Shown: positions 8,636 to 17,913, counted from the first letter of the stretch. The stretch is DNA of 54,811 bases from Microaerobacter geothermalis (GCF_021608135.1 NZ_JAKIHL010000017.1:1-54811); one strand, 5' to 3'. The notes: generated by a model not told the origin, from the sequence alone. Translations and numbers: made by a program.

Positions 8636-9332
8636 CGCCTAAGTATGCTTCTTTCACTCTCTCATTGTTTAATAATTCCCTGGAGGTTCCGCTTGCCACC
8701 AATTTACCGGTTTCCAACACATATCCCCGATGGGCTATTTTTAACGCCTGTCTCACATTCTGCTCTACCAGAAGAATGGTTGTCCCTTCCTGATTAATTT
8801 CCTTGATAATCCTGAAGATATCTGATACAACAAGGGGGGCTAATCCCATGGATGGTTCATCCAGGAGCAGAAGCTTGGGTCTAGCCATTAACGCTCGGGC
8901 TATGGCAAGCATTTGCTGCTGCCCGCCGGAAAGTGTTCCACCCAACTGTGATTTTCTTTCCCTTAAAATGGGGAATCTCTCCATTACGGTTTCAATATCC
9001 CTTTTCACTTCAGCATCCTTCCGATGATAAGCACCCATTTCCAAATTTTCCAAGACTGTCATTCTGGATAAAATCGCTCTCCCCTCAGGGACCAGTACAA
9101 TTCCCTTTCTAACGAGTTGATCTGCCCTCAATGAAGTGACATCCTCTCCGTGAAAGGTGATGGTTCCTTTTTTCGGTTTCAAGGCCCCGGCTATGGTTTT
9201 CATGGTGGTGGTTTTTCCGGCTCCATTGGCCCCTATGATGGTAATAATATCACCTTCGGGAACCTCCAATTCGATCCCTTTAAGCGCCTGTATATTCCCG
9301 TAATAGGTCTCTAACCCTCGTACCTTCAGCAT
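8613..9332 (-). CDS. livF: Branched-chain amino acid ABC transporter ATPase LivF
   Basis: This 239-residue ATPase is the smaller of the two nucleotide-binding subunits of a Liv-type importer. Walker A is GANGAGKTT, the signature is LSGGQQQML, and Walker B is LLLLDEPSMGLAP. The C-terminal region (LETGKLVASG) is the usual LivF ending. Its start overlaps the end of livG by seven bases, indicating translational coupling. The operon order livK-H-M-G-F is complete. Whether the ligand is leucine, isoleucine, valine or another amide cannot be told. Confidence 0.93.
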   Translation of the reverse strand: MLKVRGLETYYGNIQALKGIELEVPEGDIITIIGANGAGKTTTMKTIAGALKPKKGTITFHGEDVTSLRADQLVRKGIVLVPEGRAILSRMTVLENLEMGAYHRKDAEVKRDIETVMERFPILRERKSQLGGTLSGGQQQMLAIARALMARPKLLLLDEPSMGLAPLVVSDIFRIIKEINQEGTTILLVEQNVRQALKIAHRGYVLETGKLVASGTSRELLNNERVKEAYLGGRTDHSA

Positions 9333-10099
9333 GCTTCTTCATCCTCTTCCTTCCCCAAATACGCTTCAATCACCTGAGGGTCATTTTGGATTTCTTCAGG
9401 CCTTCCTTCGGCAATCTTTTCTCCAAAATTAAGGACAGCCATCCGGTCACATACTTTCATGACCAAATCCATGTCGTGTTCGATCAGCAATACCGTAATA
9501 CCCATGGATTGAATCTTTTTCATCAGATGAAACAATTCTTCCGTTTCACTTTCATTCATTCCTGCAGCCGGTTCGTCGAGAAGAATCAGTCGGGGGCTGC
9601 TGGCCAATGCCCTGGCAATCTCCAGTCTTCTCTGCTGGCCATAGGATAAATTTTTTGAAATCTGATCCTTACATTCCATGAGTCCCACCAATTCAAGCAA
9701 TTCCCTGGCCTTCTTCCTTGATTCTTCCTCTTCAAGCCGTTGTTTCTTCGTTCTCAGGACACTGGACCAAACACCTGCCTTCGTTCGGCAATGTTCTCCC
9801 ACCATGACATTTTCCAGTGCAGTCATCTGATGAAACAGGCGGATATTTTGAAAAGTACGACAAATTCCCAAGAATGTAACCTGATAAGGTTTTTTCCCGT
9901 GAATCGGTTCGCCATTAAAAAAAATTTCGCCGGAAGTCGGAGGAATCATGGAAGTAATCACATTAAACATGGTGGTTTTCCCTGCTCCGTTAGGTCCAAT
10001 CAGCCCAAAAATCTCCCCCTGGTCTACTGAAAACGAAACATTGGAAAGAGCAGCCAACCCACCAAAAGAACGGGAAATCTCATTCACTTCTAAGAGCAT
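9326..10099 (-). CDS. livG: Branched-chain amino acid ABC transporter ATPase LivG
   Basis: This is the larger ATPase subunit, 257 residues. Walker A is GPNGAGKTTMFN and the signature is LSYGQQRRLEIARAL. Walker B is LILLDEPAAGMN, and the H-loop reads LLIEHDMD. The insertion after Walker A (KPYQVTFLGICRTFQNIRLF) is characteristic of LivG. The start codon overlaps the livM stop by one base (TAATG), so translation is coupled. It pairs with LivF to power the LivH-LivM channel. Confidence 0.93.
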   Translation of the reverse strand: MLLEVNEISRSFGGLAALSNVSFSVDQGEIFGLIGPNGAGKTTMFNVITSMIPPTSGEIFFNGEPIHGKKPYQVTFLGICRTFQNIRLFHQMTALENVMVGEHCRTKAGVWSSVLRTKKQRLEEEESRKKARELLELVGLMECKDQISKNLSYGQQRRLEIARALASSPRLILLDEPAAGMNESETEELFHLMKKIQSMGITVLLIEHDMDLVMKVCDRMAVLNFGEKIAEGRPEEIQNDPQVIEAYLGKEEDEEAC

Positions 10100-11088
10100 T
10101 ATGCTTCCTCCTTTCTATCCTGATTAAAACCTTTATTTGCGGAAGATGATTTGGAGGAAGAAAATTTATCCTTGATCCATCGAATAAGTTGAACATCGAT
10201 GAGCCCCTGAGGCCGCACAGCCATCATCAACACGATTAATGCCCCATAGATAAGCAACCGATAGTCACTGGCTGAACGAAGGACCTCCGGAAGAGAGGTT
10301 AAAAATGCGGCACCAAAGATAGGTCCAATGATCACTTCACTTCCGCCAAAGACAGCAAATATCAAGATTTCCACCGCCCGATGGTAGGAGAAGTCTGCCG
10401 GATTAATAAACGTAGTGGTATGGGCATATAAGGCTCCTGCCAATCCGGCAACAAAAGCTCCTTGACTAAAAGCAAGGATTTTGTAGTAGGTGGTGTAAAT
10501 TCCCATGGCTTCTGCAGCATCTTCATCAGCACAGATGGAAGAGTAGGCCCGACCCACCCGGGATTGACTTTGACGGACAAAAAACCACACGAGAAATACG
10601 ACAATCACAAGCAAGACCAGCACAATGATTAAATTGGTTAGCTGATTGGCCTTTAATCCCAGATCCTTGGCCGTAATCCCCAGTCCCTTTAACAATCCGG
10701 CAATTTCCCGTCCAATTTGTGGAATACCTGGCAATCCGGATGCCCCGTTCGTATATTCCCAGTTATTTAGCAGAACCCTCACCACTTCTCCAAATCCCAA
10801 GGTGGCAATAGCCAAATAAACCCCTTTAAGACGAAGGGTAGGAATTCCCACCAATACTCCGGCAATTCCTGCAAGAATGGCCCCTGAAACAATCCCTACA
10901 GGCATGGGAGCAGAAAATTTGATGGTCAATATGGCGGAAGTGTACGCTCCAATCGCCATAAACCCTGCATTTCCCAAGGACAGTTGTCCGGTTGCCAATG
11001 TAATGTATATACTGATCCCCAGAATAATATTGATGAGAATAAAAGAAAAAATTTGGAGATAATACGGATTAAGAATGGTATCTATCAT
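10099..11088 (-). CDS. livM: Branched-chain amino acid ABC transporter permease LivM
   Basis: This inner-membrane permease of 329 residues has about ten hydrophobic segments. Family landmarks are TGQLSLGNAGFMAIGAYT near the N-terminus and the cytoplasmic loop RVGRAYSSICADEDAAEAMG that docks the ATPases. The C-terminus is a charged, serine-rich tail. Six bases separate it from livH upstream, and it overlaps livG downstream. Confidence 0.93.
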   Translation of the reverse strand: MIDTILNPYYLQIFSFILINIILGISIYITLATGQLSLGNAGFMAIGAYTSAILTIKFSAPMPVGIVSGAILAGIAGVLVGIPTLRLKGVYLAIATLGFGEVVRVLLNNWEYTNGASGLPGIPQIGREIAGLLKGLGITAKDLGLKANQLTNLIIVLVLLVIVVFLVWFFVRQSQSRVGRAYSSICADEDAAEAMGIYTTYYKILAFSQGAFVAGLAGALYAHTTTFINPADFSYHRAVEILIFAVFGGSEVIIGPIFGAAFLTSLPEVLRSASDYRLLIYGALIVLMMAVRPQGLIDVQLIRWIKDKFSSSKSSSANKGFNQDRKEEA

Positions 11089-11094
11089 TACATT

Positions 11095-11988
11095 TCACCG
11101 CCTAACCCCTGGTAATTTTTCCCCGAAAATTCCCTGGGGTCTGACAAGGAGAATCACGATGATAATCAGGAAGGCAATCGCATCCCGGTAACCGGAATCC
11201 CCATAAGCAACGCTAAAAACTTCGGTAATTCCCAAAATTAATCCACCGACCATCGCTCCGTTTACGTTTCCCATTCCGCCAAGGATGATAATGGCCAACC
11301 CCTTTAGTCCCATAGATAATCCCATCTGCGGAGAAACCGCATTAAACGCCATTCCCACCAATACTCCGGCAATTCCTCCCATGGCTGAAGCGATCACGAC
11401 CGTTAGTGTAATCATTCGACCGGTATTTACTCCCAACAAACCGGCGGTCTCCATATTTTCAGCCGTCGCCCGCAGGGCCTTGCCAGCTTTTGTTTTTCCT
11501 AACCATATTTGCAAACCAACCATAAGGGCTACTGAAATGAAAAATATCGTGATTTGTACCAGATAAATCTTTACATTTCCAATTTCGTAGCTGATTTCGG
11601 CAAATGATACCGGGAATGGTTGGGTTTCGGCACCAAACAGCTTATGGGCCAGATTTTCAAGAATAATGGAAACTCCAATCGTGCTGATTAAAGGGGCAAG
11701 GTGGGAGACGCCCGCCCTCCTCCGCAAGGGATTAAGGGCGATGCGCTCCATGAGAAGTCCCAAGAAAGCTGTCACAATGATTGCTCCAATCATTGCAATC
11801 CAAAGAGGAACCTTGAAAGTGGTAATCATCATTAACCCAATAAAAGCACCAAACATGAAGATGGCGCCATGGGCCATGTTTATGATTTCAAGGACCCCAA
11901 AAACAAGGGTATATCCTAGTGCAACAATCGCATAAATGCTTCCCAATGTCAGTCCATTGACCAACTGCTGCAAAAACAAAGTCCTCAC
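11095..11988 (-). CDS. livH: Branched-chain amino acid ABC transporter permease LivH
   Basis: This 297-residue permease is the partner of LivM. The N-terminal LQQLVNGLTLGSIYAIVALG and VFGVLEIINMAHGAIFMFGA are standard LivH sequences. The coupling loop GKALRATAENMETAGLLGVN contacts the ATPases. About eight membrane segments are visible. It follows livK by 37 bases and precedes livM by six, consistent with one operon read from livK. Confidence 0.93.
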   Translation of the reverse strand: MRTLFLQQLVNGLTLGSIYAIVALGYTLVFGVLEIINMAHGAIFMFGAFIGLMMITTFKVPLWIAMIGAIIVTAFLGLLMERIALNPLRRRAGVSHLAPLISTIGVSIILENLAHKLFGAETQPFPVSFAEISYEIGNVKIYLVQITIFFISVALMVGLQIWLGKTKAGKALRATAENMETAGLLGVNTGRMITLTVVIASAMGGIAGVLVGMAFNAVSPQMGLSMGLKGLAIIILGGMGNVNGAMVGGLILGITEVFSVAYGDSGYRDAIAFLIIIVILLVRPQGIFGEKLPGVRR

Positions 11989-12025
11989 CTACCCCGTCTA
12001 TGAAATGTCCGTTTGTAAGTTCCAA

Positions 12026-13261
12026 CTACTTAAATTCTACAAATTTGCCGTCCTTAATGGTTAAAATCACCGGATCCATTACCGGATCACGATTTTCATC
12101 AAATGCAAATTTACCGGTGACACCATCAAAATCTTTTACTCCCGCTAAAGCATCACGCAATGCGTCTCTGTCCGATGGATCTTCAATTTGAAGAAGGGCT
12201 TCCGCCATAATCCTCAAAGCATCATAGGCCTGGGCCGCAAATTGGTCTGGCTTCTTGCCATATTTCCCTTCGTACTTTTTCACAAATTCCTGAACCGCCG
12301 GAACCTCTCTTTCCGGGAACCATGGACTTGCCACCAGTATGCCTTCGGCAGCCTGGCCAGCGACTTTACTTACCTGAGGCGAATTAAAACCATTCCCTCC
12401 AACAACAGGAACATTAAGACCCAGTTTTCTGGCCTGATCAAGAATGAGACCTCCTTCTTTATATAAAGCAGATACAAAAATAGCATCCGGATTAAGGGAT
12501 TGGATCTTGGTTAATTGCGCCTTAAAATCAGCATCTCCAGTAGAAAATTTTTCAATGGTCAAAATCTCCAGTCCCATTTTTTCTGATGTTGCCTGCATGG
12601 TTTCAAAACCGGACTTGGTGAAATCATCGTCTGCACCGTACATTAATGCGACTTTTTTAATTCCAAAGGCGTCTACTGCTTTTTTAATTGCAGCAGGAAT
12701 GGCCAGTGATTCAGGCAGGGCATTGCGGAATACGTATTCGCCAATATCCGTAATTCCCTTCGCCGTTGTAGAAGTACCCATGATGGGAACACCAGCTGCA
12801 TTGGCTTCGGGACCTACTACAAACATTTCACTGCTTAGGGTTGGACCAAGAATCGCCACAACCTCATCGGAATTTATTAATTTTTGGGCAGCATTCAGGG
12901 CCTGATCCCTTTTTCCTGCAGAATCCTCAATAATCAATTCAACTTTTAATTTTCCTTGGTTTTGTTCATTCAGCTCTTCCTGGGCCATTTTAAACCCGTT
13001 GGTTATCGCTTCCCCATAAGCAGCTCCGTCACCGGTTAACCAGGATATGACACCAATTTTGGCCACTTTTTCTTCGGTAGAAGCGCTTTCATTGGTACTG
13101 GAGGGAGCAGAATTTCCAGAACTTTGATCCCCACCGGCAGGGGCAGATTCCTTGCTTCCACATCCGGCCAATAAGAGGAACGAGAGAATCAGAATAGACA
13201 AAAACATCCATCCTCTCTTTCCTCCCCACATGGATTTTTGATTTGGATAAAACAACTTCAA
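12026..13261 (-). CDS. livK: Branched-chain amino acid ABC transporter substrate-binding lipoprotein
   Basis: This extracellular receptor of the Liv system has 411 residues and a periplasmic-binding fold of the leucine-binding type. A long signal segment ends in the lipobox LLLAGC, so it is anchored by a diacylglyceryl cysteine. A Ser/Gly/Asn-rich linker follows before KIGVISWLTGDGAAYG. The best start is TTG at 13261, with AAAGGGGG eight bases upstream; the ATG ten codons later has no ribosome site. Use of TTG may lower its yield. It is first in the operon. Ligand is inferred only from family and operon. Confidence 0.9.
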   Translation of the reverse strand: MKLFYPNQKSMWGGKRGWMFLSILILSFLLLAGCGSKESAPAGGDQSSGNSAPSSTNESASTEEKVAKIGVISWLTGDGAAYGEAITNGFKMAQEELNEQNQGKLKVELIIEDSAGKRDQALNAAQKLINSDEVVAILGPTLSSEMFVVGPEANAAGVPIMGTSTTAKGITDIGEYVFRNALPESLAIPAAIKKAVDAFGIKKVALMYGADDDFTKSGFETMQATSEKMGLEILTIEKFSTGDADFKAQLTKIQSLNPDAIFVSALYKEGGLILDQARKLGLNVPVVGGNGFNSPQVSKVAGQAAEGILVASPWFPEREVPAVQEFVKKYEGKYGKKPDQFAAQAYDALRIMAEALLQIEDPSDRDALRDALAGVKDFDGVTGKFAFDENRDPVMDPVILTIKDGKFVEFK

Positions 13262-13362
13262 TTTAAAAACCCCCTTTTTTATTTATTAATTTTGCAAATA
13301 TATCTAATATTCTACATAATGTTTTTCTCATATTCAAATGATTTCTAAGATTCATATCAAAG

Positions 13363-13388
13363 AAAAAAATCCCTCGGTGGAGGGATTT
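13363..13388 (-). terminator. Terminator after the ferritin-like gene
   Basis: AAATCCCTC (13367-13375) pairs with GAGGGATTT (13380-13388). On the minus strand a run of T residues follows. It separates the ferritin-like gene from the liv operon. Confidence 0.85.
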
Positions 13389-13442
13389 CAGGATAAAAGA
13401 TATGAAGGGAACGAGGTCCACCTCTTTGATTGACAGATTCTT

Positions 13443-13976
13443 TTAGTGAACGGTGTCAATTAAATAAGCAAATCTGACTTGATGCTCCATTTCATCGGTC
13501 ATAATTTCAAACAGCACATCCCTCTTTCTCCTGTCTTGAACAGACAAATACATTCTCCTGTACAATTCCGCAGCTTCCAGTTCACCATCCAATGCTTTTT
13601 CAAGGCCTTCCCGGTAGGTTGTAAATCTTACCGGAGTAAAACGGATATCTGGTCTTCTCCCTGTTAGTTGAACATACAGGTTCGTAAGCATCCGAAGGTG
13701 CTTTTTCTCGTCATTCCGAATATGAGTTAAGTAGTTTACATGCCGTTGATTGGGAGCCATTTCAATCAGACGTTTATAAAAATCGATGGCTTGGGCTTCT
13801 CCGTTTATTGCTTCTCTAAGATCCTGTATGAACAACGGACTAACCATGGGGGACGGCATTCCGGGCGTCGGCATCATCCCAGGTGATTGCATCATTCCTG
13901 GAGTCATCATGTCAAGAGATGTCATCAACTCCGGGTGGGAATAGGGATTCATTGAGGATTGACGATAACGGCTCAT
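13443..13976 (-). CDS. Ferritin-like (DUF-type diiron/rubrerythrin fold) protein with Met/Pro-rich N-terminus
   Basis: This 177-residue protein has a four-helix ferritin-like core from about residue 50. Four metal-ligand helices can be seen: GEAQAIDFY, NDEKKHLRML, DGELEAAELY and DEMEHQVRFAY, giving two E and two ExxH motifs as in diiron proteins. The first 45 residues form a low-complexity tail of MMTPGM/GMMPTPGM repeats. ATG 13976 follows AAGGAGG by six bases; an ATG ten codons upstream would place that site inside the gene. Spore-associated proteins of this type exist, but the role here is unknown. Confidence 0.75.
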   Translation of the reverse strand: MSRYRQSSMNPYSHPELMTSLDMMTPGMMQSPGMMPTPGMPSPMVSPLFIQDLREAINGEAQAIDFYKRLIEMAPNQRHVNYLTHIRNDEKKHLRMLTNLYVQLTGRRPDIRFTPVRFTTYREGLEKALDGELEAAELYRRMYLSVQDRRKRDVLFEIMTDEMEHQVRFAYLIDTVH

Positions 13977-14063
13977 GAAGTACCTCCTTAGTACATTTTC
14001 CCCCATAGTTTATTCATCCTCACTGTTCATGAACATAGATAAATACACATTTTCGGTCCATTT

Positions 14064-14096
14064 CTATAGCTGCGAAACTAAAGAAGTTCACGTCAG
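14064..14096 (+). repeat. Partial dispersed repeat
   Basis: CTATAGC, then GAAACTAAAGAAGTTCACGT, matches the start of the repeat family. It lies between the divergent ferritin-like and MFS genes. Confidence 0.45.
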
Positions 14097-14169
14097 GATA
14101 TTGTTCGATTCTCGAAAAAAAGATATAATCCACTTATTCACTCACCAGTTCAGCAGAAAGGAATTTTCC

Positions 14170-15405
14170 ATGGAACGTTTAAGAGTTTTTTTCCATTCTT
14201 ATCACCCCGTTGTCTGGGCGCTACTGCTGGGAACAATCATAGCCAGATCAGCTAGTTTCATGGCCTTGCCTTTCCTCGCAGTGTATCTGTCCAGGACAAC
14301 GGAAATGAGTCCGATCCTGATTGGTCTAACCATCGGAATGGGACCTTTGGCAGGAACCATTGGGAGCTTTATTGGGGGAAACCTGTCAGACCGCTTTGGC
14401 CGGAAAGTGATTATGCTTTCTGCTCTTTTTGCCTGGTCCGGTGTATTTGTTGGCTTTGGGTTATCCGCTCACCCCATGGCATTTGTTCTTCTCAATGCTG
14501 TGAATGGGTTATGCCGATCCTTCTTTGAACCGACCAGCCAGGCACTGATTGCTGACTTAACTCCTAGAGAGAAAAGAATGAAGGCATTCGGCATGCGGTA
14601 TACAGCGATTAACATTGGGGCAACAGTAGGTCCTCTTATTGGAGCCTATTTAGGAATGATTTCTGCCAGCCTTGCATTTTTTATCACCGCCGGGGTGTAT
14701 CTCGTTTACGCTGTTTCATTGCTCGTGCTGATGTCCACTGTAACCATACAAAACCCTTCTCCTTCAAGGGAAGCGGTCACCCTCCGTTCAGCTCTTCGGG
14801 TTGTAAAAAATGATATTCCCTTGCGATATTTCATTTTGGGCGGAGTACTGGTGAATCTGGGATATTCACAGGTAGAGTCAACCCTTCCTCAATATTTGGA
14901 AGGATTTATTGACAATGGTGTTCTGCTTTATTCCATTCTTCTTTCCACAAACGCAATTACCGTTGTCATCCTCCAAATTCCCATCAGCCATTGGGCAGAA
15001 AAACGTTCTTTAATGAGAGTCATGGTTGTAGGCAGTTTCCTCTTTTCCATCGGATACATGGGATTTGCCATTTTCCAAAACTGGACGGGGCTTATTGCAT
15101 CAATGGTCATCTTAACTTTGGGGGAAATTCTCCTTTTCCCATCAGGTAGTATTTTCATCGATCAATTGGCGGGAGAGCAATTACGGGGAACTTATTTTGG
15201 GGCCAGTGGTTTCCGGTCTCTGGGATTCTTTCTTGGCTCATGGATCGGGGGATATATCTTGCAGGGAATAGGGGGTTCTGGTTTATTCTGGATCATCTCC
15301 TTCGTGGCAGCCAGCAGTTCTATTTTTTATTACTTAGGCCAGAGAAAATTCCTGGATGAACAAATGACTAAAAACAAAGCCCCAAAGGGACTTTCCCTCC
15401 CTTAG
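14170..15405 (+). CDS. MFS drug/solute exporter
   Basis: This 411-residue, 12-segment major facilitator has the conserved loop GGNLSDRFGRKVIML between segments 2 and 3 (motif A). The mid-loop is short, and charged residues are few within the helices. ATG 14170 follows AAAGGA by seven bases; the reading frame is open further upstream but without another ribosome site. It is divergent from the ferritin-like gene. Family resemblance is to multidrug exporters of the DHA1 type; substrate unknown. Confidence 0.82.
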   Translation: MERLRVFFHSYHPVVWALLLGTIIARSASFMALPFLAVYLSRTTEMSPILIGLTIGMGPLAGTIGSFIGGNLSDRFGRKVIMLSALFAWSGVFVGFGLSAHPMAFVLLNAVNGLCRSFFEPTSQALIADLTPREKRMKAFGMRYTAINIGATVGPLIGAYLGMISASLAFFITAGVYLVYAVSLLVLMSTVTIQNPSPSREAVTLRSALRVVKNDIPLRYFILGGVLVNLGYSQVESTLPQYLEGFIDNGVLLYSILLSTNAITVVILQIPISHWAEKRSLMRVMVVGSFLFSIGYMGFAIFQNWTGLIASMVILTLGEILLFPSGSIFIDQLAGEQLRGTYFGASGFRSLGFFLGSWIGGYILQGIGGSGLFWIISFVAASSSIFYYLGQRKFLDEQMTKNKAPKGLSLP

Positions 15406-15411
15406 GGGCTT
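15377..15411. terminator. Hairpin between convergent MFS and fruK genes
   Basis: AAGCCCC (15377-15383) pairs with GGGGCTT (15405-15411), with inner AAGGGA/TCCCTT pairing. It covers the MFS stop codon. T-runs are weak on both sides, so its use as a terminator is probable rather than certain. Confidence 0.55.
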
Positions 15412-15447
15412 CCATCAGTGAATTCTTCTAATTGGGATCTTATTTGG

Positions 15448-16467
15448 TTAGTCGTGTCCGATTTGAGTAATTGATCCACCAGTTCCACACAGGACTGGCG
15501 ATTCATTCGGGAAATGGGCACCGTCTGCTTCAATTTGTGAAACTTGCACCTGCCCCAAAAAGCGCTGAACTTCGGTAAAGGTGCAAACTTGGGTTCCAGG
15601 TTTTGATGCAGTAACTGTACCGGCAGTAGTGATCCATTTGGCCAATTCTATTAAGGATTTTTCTTTTAGAAGAGAATAAACAAGAGCTGCCACCATAGAA
15701 TCTCCTGCCCCAACTGTACTTCCCGGAATAATGGGAAACGGTGTAACGCGGTAGATTTCTTCCTTATCCATGACCACGGATCCTTTGCTGCCCATGGATA
15801 TTACAATTAGTGAAATTCCGACTTTCAACAATTCCTTTGATACTGATATTATTTTTTCATCAGAATCCAATTCATATCCAAAGAGCTGTTCCAATTCAAA
15901 TAAATTGGGTTTTATTGCATAAGGCTTGGCTTTTATCCCTTCCTTTAACGCTGCTCCATCTGCATCCAAGATCGTTTTTACATTCCGGTGATTTGCCATT
16001 TCGATAAAATCTCGATAAATGGTATCAGGGACACCGGGAGGTAAGCTTCCTCCTAAGACAAGGATGTTGCTTTCATTCAGAATCTCTTCCATTTCATCCA
16101 TAAATTGATCCAGATCCTTTTTGGATACTTCAAATCCGGATTCATTGACTTCTGTGGTGACTTTTGTCTCTTCCTCTACGATTTTAAGATTGGTTCTAGT
16201 CTCCCCATCAATCCTCAAAAAATGAAACTTCATTCCTTCATTCTTTAATTTCTTCATGATAAAGTCACCTTGGGAACCCGCAATAAATCCGGTGGCTAAC
16301 ACGTCAATCTGGAATTGCTTTAGCACCTTTGCCACATTAATTCCTTTTCCCCCAGGGTCCAATTGAATTTCCTTTACCCGATTTAATCCACCCCGTTGAA
16401 GCCGTGCTAATGTGATGGTTTTATCCAAAGCAGGGTTAAGGGTGACTGTTACAACAGATGATTTCAT
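15448..16467 (-). CDS. fruK: 1-phosphofructokinase family sugar-phosphate kinase
   Basis: This is a PfkB/ribokinase-fold kinase of the FruK/LacC group, which phosphorylates fructose-1-phosphate or tagatose-6-phosphate. TLNPALDKT starts the fold, LDPGGKGINVA binds sugar, and the C-terminal PGSTVGAGDSMVAAL holds the catalytic Asp and anion hole. ATG 16467 follows AGGAGG by seven bases. The C-terminal 30 residues or so after FLGQVQV are not part of the usual fold. It is the second gene of a pair with a DeoR-type regulator. No fruA permease is present, so fructose as the source is inference. Confidence 0.85.
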   Translation of the reverse strand: MKSSVVTVTLNPALDKTITLARLQRGGLNRVKEIQLDPGGKGINVAKVLKQFQIDVLATGFIAGSQGDFIMKKLKNEGMKFHFLRIDGETRTNLKIVEEETKVTTEVNESGFEVSKKDLDQFMDEMEEILNESNILVLGGSLPPGVPDTIYRDFIEMANHRNVKTILDADGAALKEGIKAKPYAIKPNLFELEQLFGYELDSDEKIISVSKELLKVGISLIVISMGSKGSVVMDKEEIYRVTPFPIIPGSTVGAGDSMVAALVYSLLKEKSLIELAKWITTAGTVTASKPGTQVCTFTEVQRFLGQVQVSQIEADGAHFPNESPVLCGTGGSITQIGHD

Positions 16468-16478
16468 CTCATTTCCTC

Positions 16479-17249
16479 CTATGGACACACAACGTATACG
16501 TCAACTCCTAAGTCTTCCCATTGCTTGATAACGCTTACAGGAGCGGCCTGATCAACAACCAGTTTATCGATTTCGTTCGCTTCAGCAAATTTAGCAAATG
16601 ATATTTTCCCCATTTTGCTGTGGTCGGATAATAATATGACCTGTTTTGCAGACTTTATCATTTTTCTTTTTGTGGAGGCTTCCACAAGATTTGGCGTTGT
16701 CAGTCCCTCATGGATATCCAAACCATTGGTGGCTATGAACGCCTTATCTACTCTAACCATAGAAAGGGACTGCTCTGCAAAAGGACCTACAAGGGCTAAT
16801 GTTTCTCTCCTCAAAATCCCCCCGGTCAGTAAAACTTCAATTCCCCTGCTATCCTCAAGTTCTTTTGCGATCATGATCGAATTGGTTACCACTGTTAATC
16901 GAGAAAATGTTTTCAAGGCATTAGCTAGATGAAAAGTGGTTGTTCCAGAATCAATCAGGATAGTATCCTCCTCTTCGATAAGCTCAATCGCCTTCTTGGC
17001 AATGGCCTCTTTTTCTGAGCGAAATTTATCCTCTTTTTCCCCAAAAGTTGGTTCGAAATTCACTCCTTGGAGGGATACGGCACCACCATGGGTTCTTCTT
17101 AGTAATTTGGCTTCTTCCAGTTCCTTTAAATCCCGGCGGATGGTGGATTCAGACACCTCAAAGTGAAGACTGAGCTCTTGTACAGAGGCCCTGGAATTTT
17201 TTTGAATGTATTCAAGGATATGAATTTTTCTTTCTTCTCCATATAGCAT
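16479..17249 (-). CDS. fruR: DeoR-family transcriptional regulator of the fru pair
   Basis: A DeoR helix-turn-helix (residues about 15-60, VQELSLHFEVSESTIRRDLKELE) is joined to a sugar-phosphate-sensing DeoRC domain (EEDTILIDSGTTTFHLA, TNGLDIHEGLTT, SDHSKMGKISF). Members usually repress the adjacent sugar operon and release DNA on binding a phosphorylated sugar. ATG 17249 follows GAGGG by six bases; an ATG two codons earlier overlaps the site. Its stop overlaps the ribosome site of fruK. A cluster of TGATTGTTTATGA repeats upstream is a likely binding region. Confidence 0.85.
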   Translation of the reverse strand: MLYGEERKIHILEYIQKNSRASVQELSLHFEVSESTIRRDLKELEEAKLLRRTHGGAVSLQGVNFEPTFGEKEDKFRSEKEAIAKKAIELIEEEDTILIDSGTTTFHLANALKTFSRLTVVTNSIMIAKELEDSRGIEVLLTGGILRRETLALVGPFAEQSLSMVRVDKAFIATNGLDIHEGLTTPNLVEASTKRKMIKSAKQVILLSDHSKMGKISFAKFAEANEIDKLVVDQAAPVSVIKQWEDLGVDVYVVCP

Positions 17250-17261
17250 AAGCATCCCTCA

Positions 17262-17345
17262 TTGTTGATCATTTTAGATCATTATTTGTTTAATATTTGA
17301 TTATATATGATTGTTTATGATTGTTTATGATTATAGTCTATATTT
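17262..17345 (-). promoter_or_regulatory. AT-rich direct repeats upstream of fruR, probable operator
   Basis: The plus strand shows TGATTGTTTATGATTGTTTA followed by another TGATTATA, plus TGATCA and GATCATT boxes nearer the gene. Evenly repeated near-identical blocks in front of a DeoR-type gene suggest autoregulation. No clear promoter could be fixed within the AT-rich run. Confidence 0.45.
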
Positions 17346-17625
17346 TTTAACTTTTCAAGAGAAAAATAATAATACGTGTACCCCTATCAAATATTTTTTT
17401 TCATCTTCATAAAAGTTTCATATCTTGTTTAGAAGTTCTTCATATGAGGTGGGTATATTGAAGATGTAAGAGGAAATACCCCCTAAAACAAAAATCATAT
17501 AAATGATTATCTCGGAGGTTACAAGCGAGAAGTTATATGTACGTTTAGTTTCACATCTATAAATTCGAAAAAATTGACGAAATGTCAATTTTAATAAATG
17601 AAAAAGGAAAAGGAGATGGAATGCC

Positions 17626-17913
17626 ATGAAAAAAACGTTTTTCACTTTCGGTCTAGTGGTTTTGGTTCTTAGCATCGGAATAGGAGCTGCCTTTGCTGAA
17701 TCTGATTTAAGCACCCCATATGGATTTGATTTCGAATCCATGCTGCCGTTCATGCAGCAAATACATCCTGATGTAGATGCGGAAGTATTCGAGCAAATGT
17801 ACACTGCCTGCCATGGAGATGGGACCGGAAATACCAGCTACTACGGCGGTATGATGGGTGGAAACTATAACTACAGCAACATGATGGGAAGCTTCTTCAA
17901 AACTGATCTATAA
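17626..17913 (+). CDS. Small secreted protein with CHGDG and Met/Gly/Tyr-rich tail
   Basis: This 95-residue product starts with a clear signal peptide (MKKTFFTFG, hydrophobic core, cleavage after AFA) and a short mature part of about 70 residues. That part has FMQQIHPDVDAEVF, a single-Cys ACHGDG motif, and a tail with GGMMGGNYNYSNMMG. Met, His and Cys clusters could bind copper or another metal. AGGAG lies upstream of the ATG, and a good terminator follows. I do not recognise the family. It is a single-gene unit. Confidence 0.7.
   Translation: MKKTFFTFGLVVLVLSIGIGAAFAESDLSTPYGFDFESMLPFMQQIHPDVDAEVFEQMYTACHGDGTGNTSYYGGMMGGNYNYSNMMGSFFKTDL

Noticed and set aside
13262-13440. Riboswitch or T-box leader for the liv operon
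   Set aside because: Apart from the ferritin-gene terminator no conserved leader structure or T-box sequence is visible.
17418-17804. 128-codon minus-strand frame across the small secreted protein gene
   Set aside because: It lies opposite a gene with a signal peptide and ribosome site, has no ribosome site itself, and runs through AT-rich intergenic DNA.
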